From Mantis religiosa (lineage: Eukaryota; Arthropoda; Insecta; Mantodea; Mantidae): DNA of 64,000 nucleotides. The notes beneath the pieces were generated by a model. It was not told the origin of the DNA. It was given only the letters and a program-made list of their open reading frames with translations, and ran no database searches. The stretch lies in the NCBI GenBank assembly GCA_030765055.1, contig CM060953.1, forward strand, positions 100,980,963 to 101,044,962. The letters are read 5' to 3'. Positions 1 to 9,160 of the stretch are shown piece by piece (position 1 is the first letter of the stretch; every line of letters begins with the position of its first letter). The position numbers and the translations under genes were made by a program.

Positions 1-986
1 AGTGGTTTTAACTTGAAAACAGCATAAAAAGCAAAAATCATCTTTTTCGCGAAGATAGCAAAAAAACGAACTTCTTACGCCAAAATAGCGATTTTTACTT
101 AAAACAAGCTAATGTTAATTCTCAAAGTAAATTGCGGAAAAGTGGTTTTAGCGTGAAAACAGCATAAAAAGCGAAAAGCAGCTTTTTACGCGAAGATAGC
201 AAAAAACGAACTTCTTACGCCAAAATAGCGATTTTTACTTAAAACAAGCTAATATTAATTCTCAAAGTAAATTGCGGAAAAGTGGTTTTAGCGTGAAAAC
301 AGCATAAAAAGCGAAAATCAGCTTTTTACGCGAAGATAGCAAAAAACGAACTTCTTACGCCAAAATAGCGATTTTTACTTAAAACAAGCTAATGTTAATT
401 CTCAAAGTAAATTGCGGAAAAGTGGTTTTAGCGTGAAAAAAGCATAAAAAGCGAAAATCAGCTTTTTACGCGAAGACAGCAAAAAACGAACTTCTTACGC
501 CAAAATAGCGATTTTTCCTTAAAACAAGCTAATGTTAATTCTCAAATTAATTGCGGAAAAGTGGTTTTAGCGTGAAAACAGCATAAAAAGCGAAAAACAG
601 CTTTTTAAGCGAAGATAGAAAAAAACGAACTTCTTACGCCAAAATAGCGATTTTTACTTAAAACAAGCTAATGTTAATTCTCAAATTAATTGCGGAAAAG
701 TGGTTTTAGCGTGAAAACAGCATAAAAAGCGAAAATCAGCTTTTTACGCGAAGATAGCAAAAAACGAACTTCTTACGCCAAAATAGCGATTTTTACTTAA
801 AACAAGCTAATGTTAATTCTAAAGTAAATTGCGGAAAAGTCGTTTTAGCGTGAAAACAGCATAAGAAGCGAAAATCAGCTTTTTACGCGAAGATAGCAAA
901 AAACGAACTTCTTACGCCAAAATAGCGATTTTTCCTTAAAACAAGCTAATGTTAATTCTCAAAGTAAATTGCGGAAAAGTGGTTTT

Positions 987-1126
987 AGCGTGAAAACAGC
1001 ATAAAAAGCGAAAATCAGCTTTTTACGCGAAGATAGCAAAAAACGAACTTCTTACGCCAAAATAGCGATTTTTACTTAAAACAAGCTAATGTTAATTCTC
1101 AAAGTAAATTGCGGAAAAGTGGTTTT
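987..1126 (+). repeat. Representative 140-bp satellite monomer
   Basis: This copy matches the commonest version of the monomer and serves as a reference, numbered 1-140 from agcgtgaaaac. It has 46 G+C of 140 (33%). It carries eight CpG dinucleotides against about 3.8 expected from 22 C and 24 G. A- and T-tracts of 4-6 bases are centred near 8, 19, 26, 36, 54, 74, 85, 93, 130 and 138, so many lie about 8-10 bp apart, an arrangement associated with curved DNA. It contains a perfect inverted repeat at 16-39. I do not recognise it as a named satellite. Confidence 0.95.
1002..1025. other. Inverted repeat within the satellite monomer
   Basis: Arms TAAAAAGC and GCTTTTTA (8 bp, perfect) flank an 8-base spacer gaaaatca. 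The arms are retained in most monomers across the window, including the variant with spacer gaaaaaca. Three variants break or shorten them: the 'acttg' type (gcaaaaatcatc), the 'ataaagatcg' type, and the 'cttttaacgcgg' type. A second, weaker pair lies further along the monomer: TTTACTT and AAGTAAA, 24 bases apart. Hairpin or cruciform formation is possible but not shown. Confidence 0.85.
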
Positions 1127-2527
1127 AGCGTGAAAACAGCATAAAAAGCGAAAATCAGCTTTTAACGCGGAGATAGCAAAAAACGAACTTCTTACGCCAA
1201 AATAGCGATTTTTACTTAAAACAAGCTAATGTTAATTCTCAAAGTAAATTGCGGAAAAGTGGTTTTAGCGTGAAAACAGCATAACAAGCGAAAATCAGCT
1301 TTTTACGCGCAGTTAGCAAAAAAACGAACTTCCTACGCCAAAATAGCGATTTTTACTTAAAACAAGCTAATGTTAATTCTCAAAGTAAATTGCGGAAAAG
1401 TGGTTTTAGCGTGAAAAAGCATAAAAAGCTAAAATCAGCTTTTTACGCGAAGATAGCAAAAAACGAACTTCTTACGCCAAAAAAGCGATTTTTACTTAAA
1501 ACAAGCTAATGTTAATTCTCAAAGTAAATTGCGGAAAAGTGGTTTTAGCGTGAAAACAGCATAAAAAGCGAAAATCAGCTTTTTACGCGAAGATAGCAAA
1601 AAACGAACTTCTTACGCCAAAATAGCGTTTTTTACTTAAAACAAGCTAATGCTAATTCTCAAAGTAAATTGCGGAAAAGTGGTTTTAGCGTGAAAACAGC
1701 ATAAAAAGCGAAAATCAGCTTTTAACGCGGAGATAGCAAAAAACGAACTTCTTACGCCAAAATAGCGATTTTTACTTAAAACAAGCTAATGTTAATTCTC
1801 AAAGTAAATTGCGGAAAAGTGGTTTTAGCGTGAAAACAGCATAAAAAGCGAAAATCAGCTTTTTACGCGAAGACAGCGAAAAACGAACTTCTTACGCCAA
1901 AATAGCGATTTTTCCTTAAAACAAGCTAATGTTAATTCTCAAAGTAAATTGCGGAAAAGTGGTTTTAGCGTGAAAACAGCATAAAAAGCGAAAATCAGCT
2001 TTTTACGCGAAGACAGCAAAAAACGAACTTCTTACGCCAAAATAGCGATTTTTACTTAAAACAAGCTAATGTTAATTCTCAAAGTAAATTGCGGAAAAGT
2101 GGTTTTAGCGTGAAAACAGCATAAAAAGCGAAAATCAGCTTTTAACGCGGAGATAGCAAAAAACGAACTTCTTACGCCAAAATAGCGATTTTTACTTAAA
2201 ACAAGCTAATGTTAATTCTCAAAGTAAATTGCGGAAAAGTGGTTTTAGCGTGAAAACAGCATAAAAAGCGAAAATCAGCTTTTTACGCGAAGACAGCAAA
2301 AAACGAACTTCTTACGCCAAAATAGCGATTTTTCCTTAAAACAAGCTAATGTTAATTCTCAAAGTAAATTGCGGAAAAGTGGTTTTAGCGTGAAAACAGC
2401 ATAAAAAGCGAAAATCAGCTTTTTACGCGAAGATAGCAAAAAACGAACTTCTTACGCCAAAATAGCGATTTTTACTTAAAACAAGCTAATGTTAATTCTC
2501 AAAGTAAATTGCGGAAAAGTGGTTTTA

Positions 2528-2798
2528 GCGTGAAAAAGCATAAAAAGCGAAAATCAGCTTTTTTACGCAAAAAACGAACTTCTTACGCCAAAATAGCATT
2601 TTTTGCTTAAAACAAGCTAATGTTAATTCCCAAAGTAAATTGCGGAAAAGTGGTTTTAACTTGAAAACAGCATAAAAAGCAAAAATCATCTTTTTCGCGA
2701 AGATAGCAAAAAAACGAACTTCTTACGCCAAAATAGCGATTTTTACTTAAAACAAGCTAATGTTAATTCTCAAAGTAAATTGCGGAAAAGTGGTTTTA
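2528..2798 (+). repeat. Short plus 'acttg' monomer pair (marker cassette)
   Basis: A 131-bp monomer (2528-2658) lacks one base in the gtgaaaacagc region and a net eight bases near cgcgaagatagc, and reads tagcattttttgctt. It is followed directly by a 140-bp 'acttg' monomer (2659-2798) that reads aacttg where others read agcgtg. This pairing recurs upstream of nearly every acttg monomer. Acttg monomers start at 11, 2659, 4187, 6098, 7070, 9161, 11251, 16886, 20373, 23817, 25766, 27846, 29936, 31136, 34578, 35779, 46632, 48023 and 49543. In later members the short monomer is 129 bp, with ttttttgcgc. The pair is a convenient phase marker for the higher-order units. Confidence 0.9.
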
Positions 2799-4653
2799 GC
2801 GTGAAAACAGCATAAAAAGCGAAAAGCAGCTTTTTACGCGAAGATAGCAAAAAACGAACTTCTTACGCCAAAATAGCGATTTTTACTTAAAACAAGCTAA
2901 TATTAATTCTCAAAGTAAATTGCGGAAAAGTGGTTTTAGCGTGAAAACAGCATAAAAAGCGAAAATCAGCTTTTTACGCGAAGATAGCAAAAAACGAACT
3001 TCTTACGCCAAAATAGCGATTTTACTTAAAACAAGCTAATGTTAATTCTCAAAGTAAATTGCGGAAAAGTGGTTTTAGCGTGAAAAAAGCATAAAAAGCG
3101 AAAATCAGCTTTTTACGCGAAGACAGCAAAAAACGAACTTCTTACGCCAAAATAGCGATTTTTCCTTAAAACAAGCTAATGTTAATTCTCAAATTAATTG
3201 CGGAAAAGTGGTTTTAGCGTGAAAACAGCATAAAAAGCGAAAAACAGCTTTTTAAGCGAAGATAGAAAAAAACGAACTTCTTACGCCAAAATAGCGATTT
3301 TTACTTAAAACAAGCTAATGTTAATTCTCAAATTAATTGCGGAAAAGTGGTTTTAGCGTGAAAACAGCATAAAAAGCGAAAATCAGCTTTTTACGCGAAG
3401 ATAGCAAAAAACGAACTTCTTACGCCAAAATAGCGATTTTTACTTAAAACAAGCTAATGTTAATTCTAAAGTAAATTGCGGAAAAGTCGTTTTAGCGTGA
3501 AAACAGCATAAGAAGCGAAAATCAGCTTTTTACGCGAAGATAGCAAAAAACGAACTTCTTACGCCAAAATAGCGATTTTTCCTTAAAACAAGCTAATGTT
3601 AATTCTCAAAGTAAATTGCGGAAAAGTGGTTTTAGCGTGAAAACAGCATAAAAAGCGAAAATCAGCTTTTTACGCGAAGATAGCAAAAAACGAACTCCTT
3701 ACGCCAAAATAGCGATTTTTACTTAAAACAAGCTAATGTTAATTCTCAAAGTAAATTGCGGAAAAGTGGTTTTAGCGTGAAAACAGCATAAAAAGCGAAA
3801 ATCAGCTCTTAACGCGGAGATAGCAAAAAACGAACTTCTTACGCCAAAATAGCGATTTTTACTTAAAACAAGCTAATGTTAATTCTCAAAGTAAATTGCG
3901 GAAAAGTGGTTTTAGCGTGAAAACAGCATAAAAAGCGAAAATCAGCTTTTTACGCGCAGTTAGCAAAAAAACGAACTTCTTACGCCAAAATAGCGATTTT
4001 TACTTAAAACAAGCTAATGTTAATTCTCAAAGTAAATTGCGGAAAAGTGGTTTTAGCGTGAAAAAGCATAAAAAGCGAAAATCAGCTTTTTTACGCAAAA
4101 AACGAACTTCTTACGCCAAAATAGCATTTTTTGCTTAAAACAAGCTAATGTTAATTCTCAAAGTAAATTGCGGAAAAGTGGTTTTAACTTGAAAACAGCA
4201 TAAAAAGCAAAAATCATCTTTTTACGCGAAGATAGCAAAAAAAACGAACTTCTTACGCCAAAATAGCGATTTTTACTTAAAACAAGCTAATGTTAATTCT
4301 CAAAGTAAATTGCGTAAAAGTGGTTTTAGCGTGAAAACAGCATAAAAAGCAAAAATCAGCTTTTTACCTGAAGATAGCAAAAAACGATCTTCTTACGCCA
4401 AAATAGCGATTTTTACTTAAAACAAGCTAATGTTAATTCTCAAAGTAAATTGCGGAAAAGTCGTTTTAGCGTGAAAACAGCATAAAAAGCGAAAATCAGC
4501 TTTTTACGCGAAGATAGCAAAAAACGAACTTCTTACGCCAAAATAGCGATTTTTACTTAAAACAAGCTATTGTTAATTCTCAACGTAAATTGCGGAAAAG
4601 TGGTTTTAGCGTGAAAACAGCATAAGAAGCGAAAATCAGCTTTTTACGCGAAG

Positions 4654-4980
4654 AATGCGTAAATGTACATTTTTTGCATAACCGGAATCTATGGAAAATG
4701 ACTTTTAATGTGAAAAGAGCGACCTGTGACATCCATGATATGAATACGCATAAAGACAGTTTTGTTCATTAAAGTTATATTTTACAACAAATATGGCCTT
4801 TATGGTCAAAGGAAGATTGTCGAGATTAAACGAGACGAAAATGACATTGTGAAGTGAAAAAATGAACTTTGTTTAAAACAATAGCGTATCTTCAAAACTA
4901 GCCTCTATCGTCAAAAGGAAGGCGGACGGACTAGAAGGCGTGCTAAAATGTGTCTTAACATGCGATATTAATTCTCAAAG
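4654..4980 (+). repeat. Left long module of block copy 1
   Basis: About 327 bp. Three stretches align by eye with the 140-mer in the same order. 4690-4721 (ggaaaatgacttttaatg followed by tgaaaagagc) matches monomer positions 124 to 15. 4857-4886 (aaaaaatgaactt ... aatagcg) matches 52-82. 4954-4980 (cttaaca ... attaattctcaaag) matches about 88-117. Between these stretches the module carries about 100 and 60 extra bases. Removing those and the first 36 bases leaves close to 140 bp, so the 140-mer could be a deletion derivative of this module, or the module an expanded form. Confidence 0.65.
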
Positions 4981-5017
4981 TTTTTACGCCAAAATAGCGA
5001 TTTTTACTTAAAACAAG
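4981..5017 (+). repeat. 140-mer fragment inside the block
   Basis: tttttacgccaaaatagc and the following bases to aaaacaag match monomer positions about 64-99 nearly exactly. It lies between the two long modules, directly after attaattctcaaag, so the junction skips from monomer position 117 back to about 64. Copies 2-4 read tactcc instead of tacgcc here. The next 33 bases (5018-5050), containing gaaacttcgactgg, match neither the 140-mer nor the start of the left module. Confidence 0.8.
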
Positions 5018-5050
5018 TTTTGTTTTAGAAACTTCGACTGGAATGAGGAT

Positions 5051-5380
5051 TTTGCGTAAAAGCACATTCTTTGCAAAGCCGGTATCTATGGAAAATGAGT
5101 CAATGTGAAAACAGCGACCTGTGACATCCCTGATATGAATTGTGCGTATAAAGACTCTTTTGTTCATTAAACAAGCATTTTACAAGAAATGCATTCGTCA
5201 TGGTCAAACGAAGATTGCCGAGGTTAAAGGAGACGGAAATGACATCGTGAAGTGAAAAAATGAACTTTGGTTTAAAACGATAGCGTATGTTCAAAACTGG
5301 CATCTATCGTCAAAAGGAAGGCGGACGAACCAAAAGGCGAGCTGAAATATATCTTAACATGGGATATTAATTCTCAAAGT
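5051..5380 (+). repeat. Right long module of block copy 1
   Basis: About 330 bp, a diverged direct copy of the left module. It starts at tttgcgtaaaagcac and ends in gatattaattctcaaag, then runs into aaattg, the normal continuation of a 140-mer, before ttcgcgg. The right module therefore joins the array in register through its satellite-like end, as expected if the module and the 140-mer belong to one family. Two short frames on the minus strand (4955-5167 and 5100-5303) fall partly here. They overlap each other and use satellite sequence, and I do not call them as genes. Confidence 0.75.
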
Positions 5381-5386
5381 AAATTG

Positions 5387-5401
5387 TTCGCGGAAAAGGA
5401 G
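5387..5401 (+). other. Weak CENP-B-box-like match at block edge
   Basis: ttcgcggaaaaggag agrees with the mammalian CENP-B box pattern (TTCG, four any, A, two any, CGGG) at seven of nine fixed positions, missing the first C and the third position of CGGG. The same match lies at 50741-50755 and 58901-58915. At 61510-61524 a change (ttcgccg) alters only an unconstrained position. The 140-mers lack the ttcg. A match this weak may well be chance. Confidence 0.2.
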
Positions 5402-5569
5402 TTTTAGCGTGAAAACAGCATAAAAAGCGAAAATCAGCTTTTTACGCGATGATAGCAAAAAACGAACTTCTTACGCCAAAATAGTGATTTTTACTTAAAA
5501 CAAGCTAATGTTAATTCTCAAAGTAAATTGCGGAAAAGTGGTTTTAGCGTGAAAACAGCATAAAAAGCG

Positions 5570-7513
5570 AAAGTCAGCTTTTTACGCGAAGATAGCAAAA
5601 AACGAACTTCTTACGCCAAAAAAGCGATTTTTACTTAAAACAAGCTAATGTTAATTCTCAAAGTAAATTGCGGAAAAGTAGTTTTAGCGTGAAAACAGCA
5701 TAAAAAGCGAAAATCAGCTTTTAACGCGGAGATAGCAAAAAACGAACTTCTTACGCCAAAATAGCAATTTTTACTTAAAACAAGCTAATGTTAATTCACA
5801 AAGTAAATTGCGGAAAAGTGGTTTTAGCGTGAAAACAGCATAAAAAGCGAAAATCAGCTTTTTACGCGCAGTTAGCAAAAAAACGAACTTCTTACGCCAA
5901 AATAGCGATTTTTACTTAAAACAAGCTAATGTTAATTCTCAAAGTAAATTGCGGAAAAGTGGTTTTAGCGTGAAAAAGCATAAAAAGCGAAAATCAGTTT
6001 TTTACGCAAAAAACGAACTTCTTACGCCAAAATAGCATTTTTTGCTTAAAACAAGCTAATGTTAATTCCCAAAGTAAATTGCGGAAAAGTGGTTTTAACT
6101 TGAAAACAGCATAAAAAGCAAAAATCATCTTTTTCGCGAAGATAGCAAAAAAAACGAACTTCTTACGCCAAAATAGCGATTTTTACTTAAAACAAGCTAA
6201 TGTTAATTCTCAAAGTAAATTGCGGAAAAGTGGTTTTAGCGTGAAAACAGCATAAAAAGCGAAAAGCAGCTTTTTACGCGAAGATAGCAAAAAACGAACT
6301 TCTTACGCCAAAATAGCGATTTTTACTTAAACAAGCTAATATTAATTCTCAAAGTAAATTGCGGAAAAGTGGTTTTAGCGTGAAAACAGCATAAAAAGCG
6401 AAAAGCAGCTTTTTACGCGAAGATAGCAAAAAACGAACTTCTTACGGCAAAATAGCGATTTTTACTTAAAACAAGCTAATGTTAATTCTCAAAGTAAATT
6501 GCGGAACAGTGGTTTTAGCGTGAAAACAGCATAAAAAGCTAAAATCAGCTTTTTACGCGAAGATAGCAAAAAACGAACTTCTTACGCCAAAAAAGCGATT
6601 TTTACTTAAAACAAGCTAATGTTAATTCTCAAAGTAAATTGCGGAAAAGTGGTTTTAGCGTGAAAACAGCATAAAAAGCGAAAATCAGCTTTTAACGCGG
6701 AGATAGCAAAAAACGAACTTCTTACGCCAAAATAGCAATTTTTACTTAAAACAAGCTAATGTTAATTCACAAAGTAAATTGCGGAAAAGTGGTTTTAGCG
6801 TGAAAACAGCATAAAAAGCGAAAATCAGCTTTTTACGCGCAGTTAGCAAAAAAACGAACTTCTTACGCCAAAATAGCGATTTTTACTTAAAACAAGCTAA
6901 TGTTAATTCTCAAAGTAAATTGCGGAAAAGTGGTTTTAGCGTGAAAAAGCATAAAAAGCGAAAATCAGCTTTTTTACGCAAAAAACGAACTTCTTACGCC
7001 AAAATAGCATTTTTTGCTTAAAACAAGCTAATGTTAATTCCCAAAGTAAATTGCGGAAAAGTGGTTTTAACTTGAAAACAGCATAAAAAGCAAAAATCAT
7101 CTTTTTCGCGAAGATAGCAAAAAAACGAACTTCTTACGCCAAAATAGCGATTTTTACTTAAAACAAGCTAATGTTAATTCTCAAAGTAAATTGCGGAAAA
7201 GTGGTTTTAGCGTGAAAACAGCATAAAAAGCGAAAAGCAGCTTTTTACGCGAAGATAGCAAAAAACGAACTTCTTACGCCAAAATAGCGATTTTGACTTA
7301 AAACAAGCTAATATTAATTCTCAAAGTAAATTGCGGAAAAGTGGTTTTAGCGTGAAAACAGCATAAAAAGCGAAAAGCAGCTTTTTACGCGAAGATAGCA
7401 AAAAACGAACTTCTTACGCCAAAATAGCGATTTTTACTTAAAACAAGCTAATGTTAATTCTCAAAGTAAATTGCGGAACAGTGGTTTTAGCGTGAAAACA
7501 GCATAAAAAGCTA
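5570..7513 (+). repeat. 972-bp tandem duplication (seven monomers)
   Basis: 5570-6541 and 6542-7513 match at an offset of 972. Both carry, in order, gccaaaaaagcg, cttttaacgcgg with gcaattttt, ttcacaaag, cgcgcagttagc, the short plus acttg pair (acttg at 6098 and 7070), gaaaagcagc and aatattaattc. After 7513 the second copy changes to the aaacacgaac monomer. The two differ by scattered substitutions such as cttacggc at 6445. Confidence 0.8.
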
Positions 7514-9160
7514 AAATCAGCTTTTTACGCGAAGATAGCAAAACACGAACTTCTTACGCCAAAATAGTGATTTTTACTTAAAACAAGCTAATGTTAGTTC
7601 TCAAAGTAAATTGCGGAAAAGTGGTTTTAGCGTGAAAACAGCATAAAGATCGAAAATCAGCTTTTCACGCGAAGATAGCAAAAAACGAACTTCTTACGCC
7701 AAAATAGCGATTTTTACTTAAAACAAGCTAATGTTAATTCTCAAAGTAAATTGCGGAAAAGTGGTTTTAGCGTGAAAACAGCATAAAAAGCGAAAATAAG
7801 CTTTTTACGCGAAGATAGCAAAAAACGAACTTCTTACCCAAAAAAAGCGTTTTTTACTTAAAACAAGCTAATGTTAATTCTCAAAGTAAATTGCGGAAAA
7901 GTGGTTTTAGCATGAAAACAGTATAAAAAGCGAAAATCAGCTTTTTACGCGAAGATAGCACAAAACGAACTTCTTACGCCAAAATAGCGATTTTCACTTA
8001 AAACAAGCTAATGTTAATTCTCAAAGTAAATTGCGGAAAAGTGGTTTTAGCGTGAAAACAGCATAAAAAGCGAAAAACAGCTTTTTAAGCGAAGATAGAA
8101 AAAAAACGAACTTCTTACGCCAAAATAGCGATTTTTACTTAAAACAAGCTAATGTTAATTCTCAAATAAATATCGGAAAAGTGGTTTTAGCGTGAAAACA
8201 GCACAAAAAGCGAAAATCAGCTTTTTACGCGAGGACAGCAAAAAACGAATTTCTTACGCCAAAATAGCGATTTTTCCTTAAAACAAGCTAACGTTAATTC
8301 TCAAAGTAAATTGCGGAAAAGTGGTTTTAGCGTGAAAACAGCATAAAAAGCGAAAATCAGCTTTTTACGCGAAGATAGCAAAAAACGAACTTCTTACGCC
8401 AAAAAAGCGATTTTTACTTAAAACAAGCTAATGTTAATTCTCAAAGTAAATTGCGGAAAAGTGGTTTTAGCGTGAAAACAGCATAAAAAGCGAAAATCAG
8501 CTTTTAACGCGGAGATAGCAAAAAACGAACTTCTTACGCCAAAATAGCAATTTTTACTTAAAACAAGCTAATGTTAATTCTCAAAGTAAATTGCGGAAAA
8601 GTCGTTTTAGCGTGAAAACAGCATAAAAAGCGAAAATCAGCTTTTTACGCGAAGATAGCAAAAAACGAACTTCTTACGCCAAAATAGCGATTTTTACTTA
8701 AAACAAGCTAATGTTAATTCTCAACGTAAATTGCGGAAAAGTGGTTTTAGCGTGAAAACAGCATAAGAGGCGAAAATCAGCTTTTTACGCGAAGATAGCA
8801 AAAAACGAACTTCTTACGCCAAAATAGCGTTTTTTACTTAAAACAAGCTAATGTTAATTCTCAAAGTAAATTGCGGAAAAGTGGTTTTAGCGTGAAAACA
8901 GTATAAAAAGCGAAAATCAGCTTTTTACGCGAAGATAGCACAAAACGAACTTCTTACGCCAAAATAGCGATTTTTACTTAAAACAAGCTAATGTTAATTC
9001 TCAAAGTAAATTGCGGAAAAGTGGTTTTAGCGTGAAAAAGCATAAAAAGCGAAAATCAGCTTTTTTACGCAAAAAACGAACTTCTTACGCCAAAATAGCA
9101 TTTTTTGCTTAAAACAAGCTAATGGTAATTCTCAAAGTAAATTGCGGAAAAGTGGTTTTA
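7070..9160 (+). repeat. 15-monomer higher-order unit (2,091 bp)
   Basis: Runs from one acttg monomer to the next. Monomers start near 7070, 7210, 7350, 7490, 7630, 7770, 7910, 8050, 8190, 8330, 8470, 8610, 8750, 8890 and 9030. Markers in order are gaaaagcagc twice, gctaaaatc, ataaagatcg, cttacccaaa, gcatgaaaacagtat, cagctttttaagcg, gcgaggacagc, cttttaacgcgg, agtcgtttt, ataagaggcg and the short monomer. The same series recurs at 25766-27845, including the private aatggtaattc at 9121 and 27807. Confidence 0.8.

Larger units (their letters stand above)
1..4071 (+). repeat. 2,648-bp tandem higher-order duplication
   Basis: Sequence from 1 to about 1425 recurs from 2649 to about 4071. The variants appear in the same order: 'acttg' monomer, aatattaattc monomer, gcgtgaaaaaagcat monomer, caaattaatt monomers, agtcgtttt monomer, cttttaacgcgg monomer, cgcgcagttagc monomer. 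The offset is 2648 at the start and 2647 after a one-T loss near 3020. The second copy is shorter because it jumps at about 4071 to the short-plus-acttg pair that the first copy reaches only at 2528. The first copy also matches 16876-18460 closely, including a private cttccta at 1330 and 18205. Confidence 0.85.
1..4653 (+). repeat. 140-bp satellite array, segment 1
   Basis: Head-to-tail 140-bp monomers, all in the same orientation. The period is read directly: the phrase aaagtaaattgcgg recurs at 961 and 1101, and so on. Most monomers are 139-141 bp, with 131-bp short types at 2528 and near 4053. 'acttg'-type monomers start at 11 (its left end is outside the window), 2659 and 4187. Neighbouring monomers differ by a few substitutions and by A-run length. 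Because 140 is not a multiple of three and stops occur in every frame, no long reading frame can form. No gene or non-satellite sequence is seen here. The function is unknown; a structural role in centromere or heterochromatin is inferred only from the organisation. Confidence 0.97.
4654..5390 (+). repeat. Divergent long-module satellite block, copy 1
   Basis: A 737-bp interruption of the 140-bp period. It begins after cgcgaag of a truncated 140-mer and ends with a 4-base ttcg before the array resumes. It consists of two direct modules of about 330 bp, offset by 395-400 bp and about four-fifths identical by eye. Shared landmarks are gacctgtgacatcc at 4721 and 5116, and tcaaaaggaa at 4910 and 5310. 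A 70-bp bridge joins them. Compared with copies 2-4 it differs at five sites: 4795, 4950, 4988, 5078 and 5315. No transposon ends or target-site duplications were seen. It is probably a longer form of the same satellite family rather than a foreign insertion. Confidence 0.85.

Noticed and set aside
1018..1038. Bacterial-type terminator (hairpin followed by T-run)
   Set aside because: The inverted repeat is A/T-rich, occurs in each monomer and has no gene upstream. The setting is eukaryotic satellite.
4955..5303. Two overlapping open frames (70 and 67 codons, minus strand), repeated in all four blocks
   Set aside because: They overlap each other, run into satellite sequence and show no recognisable domain. 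The copies are too recent for conservation to mean much.
4654..5390. Transposon insertion
   Set aside because: No terminal inverted repeats, target-site duplication or coding remnant is visible. Internal direct modules related to the satellite explain it better.
5387..5401. Functional CENP-B box
   Set aside because: Only seven of nine fixed positions match, it is absent from the 140-mers, and a 15-bp degenerate match in 64 kb can arise by chance. It is kept only as a low-confidence note.
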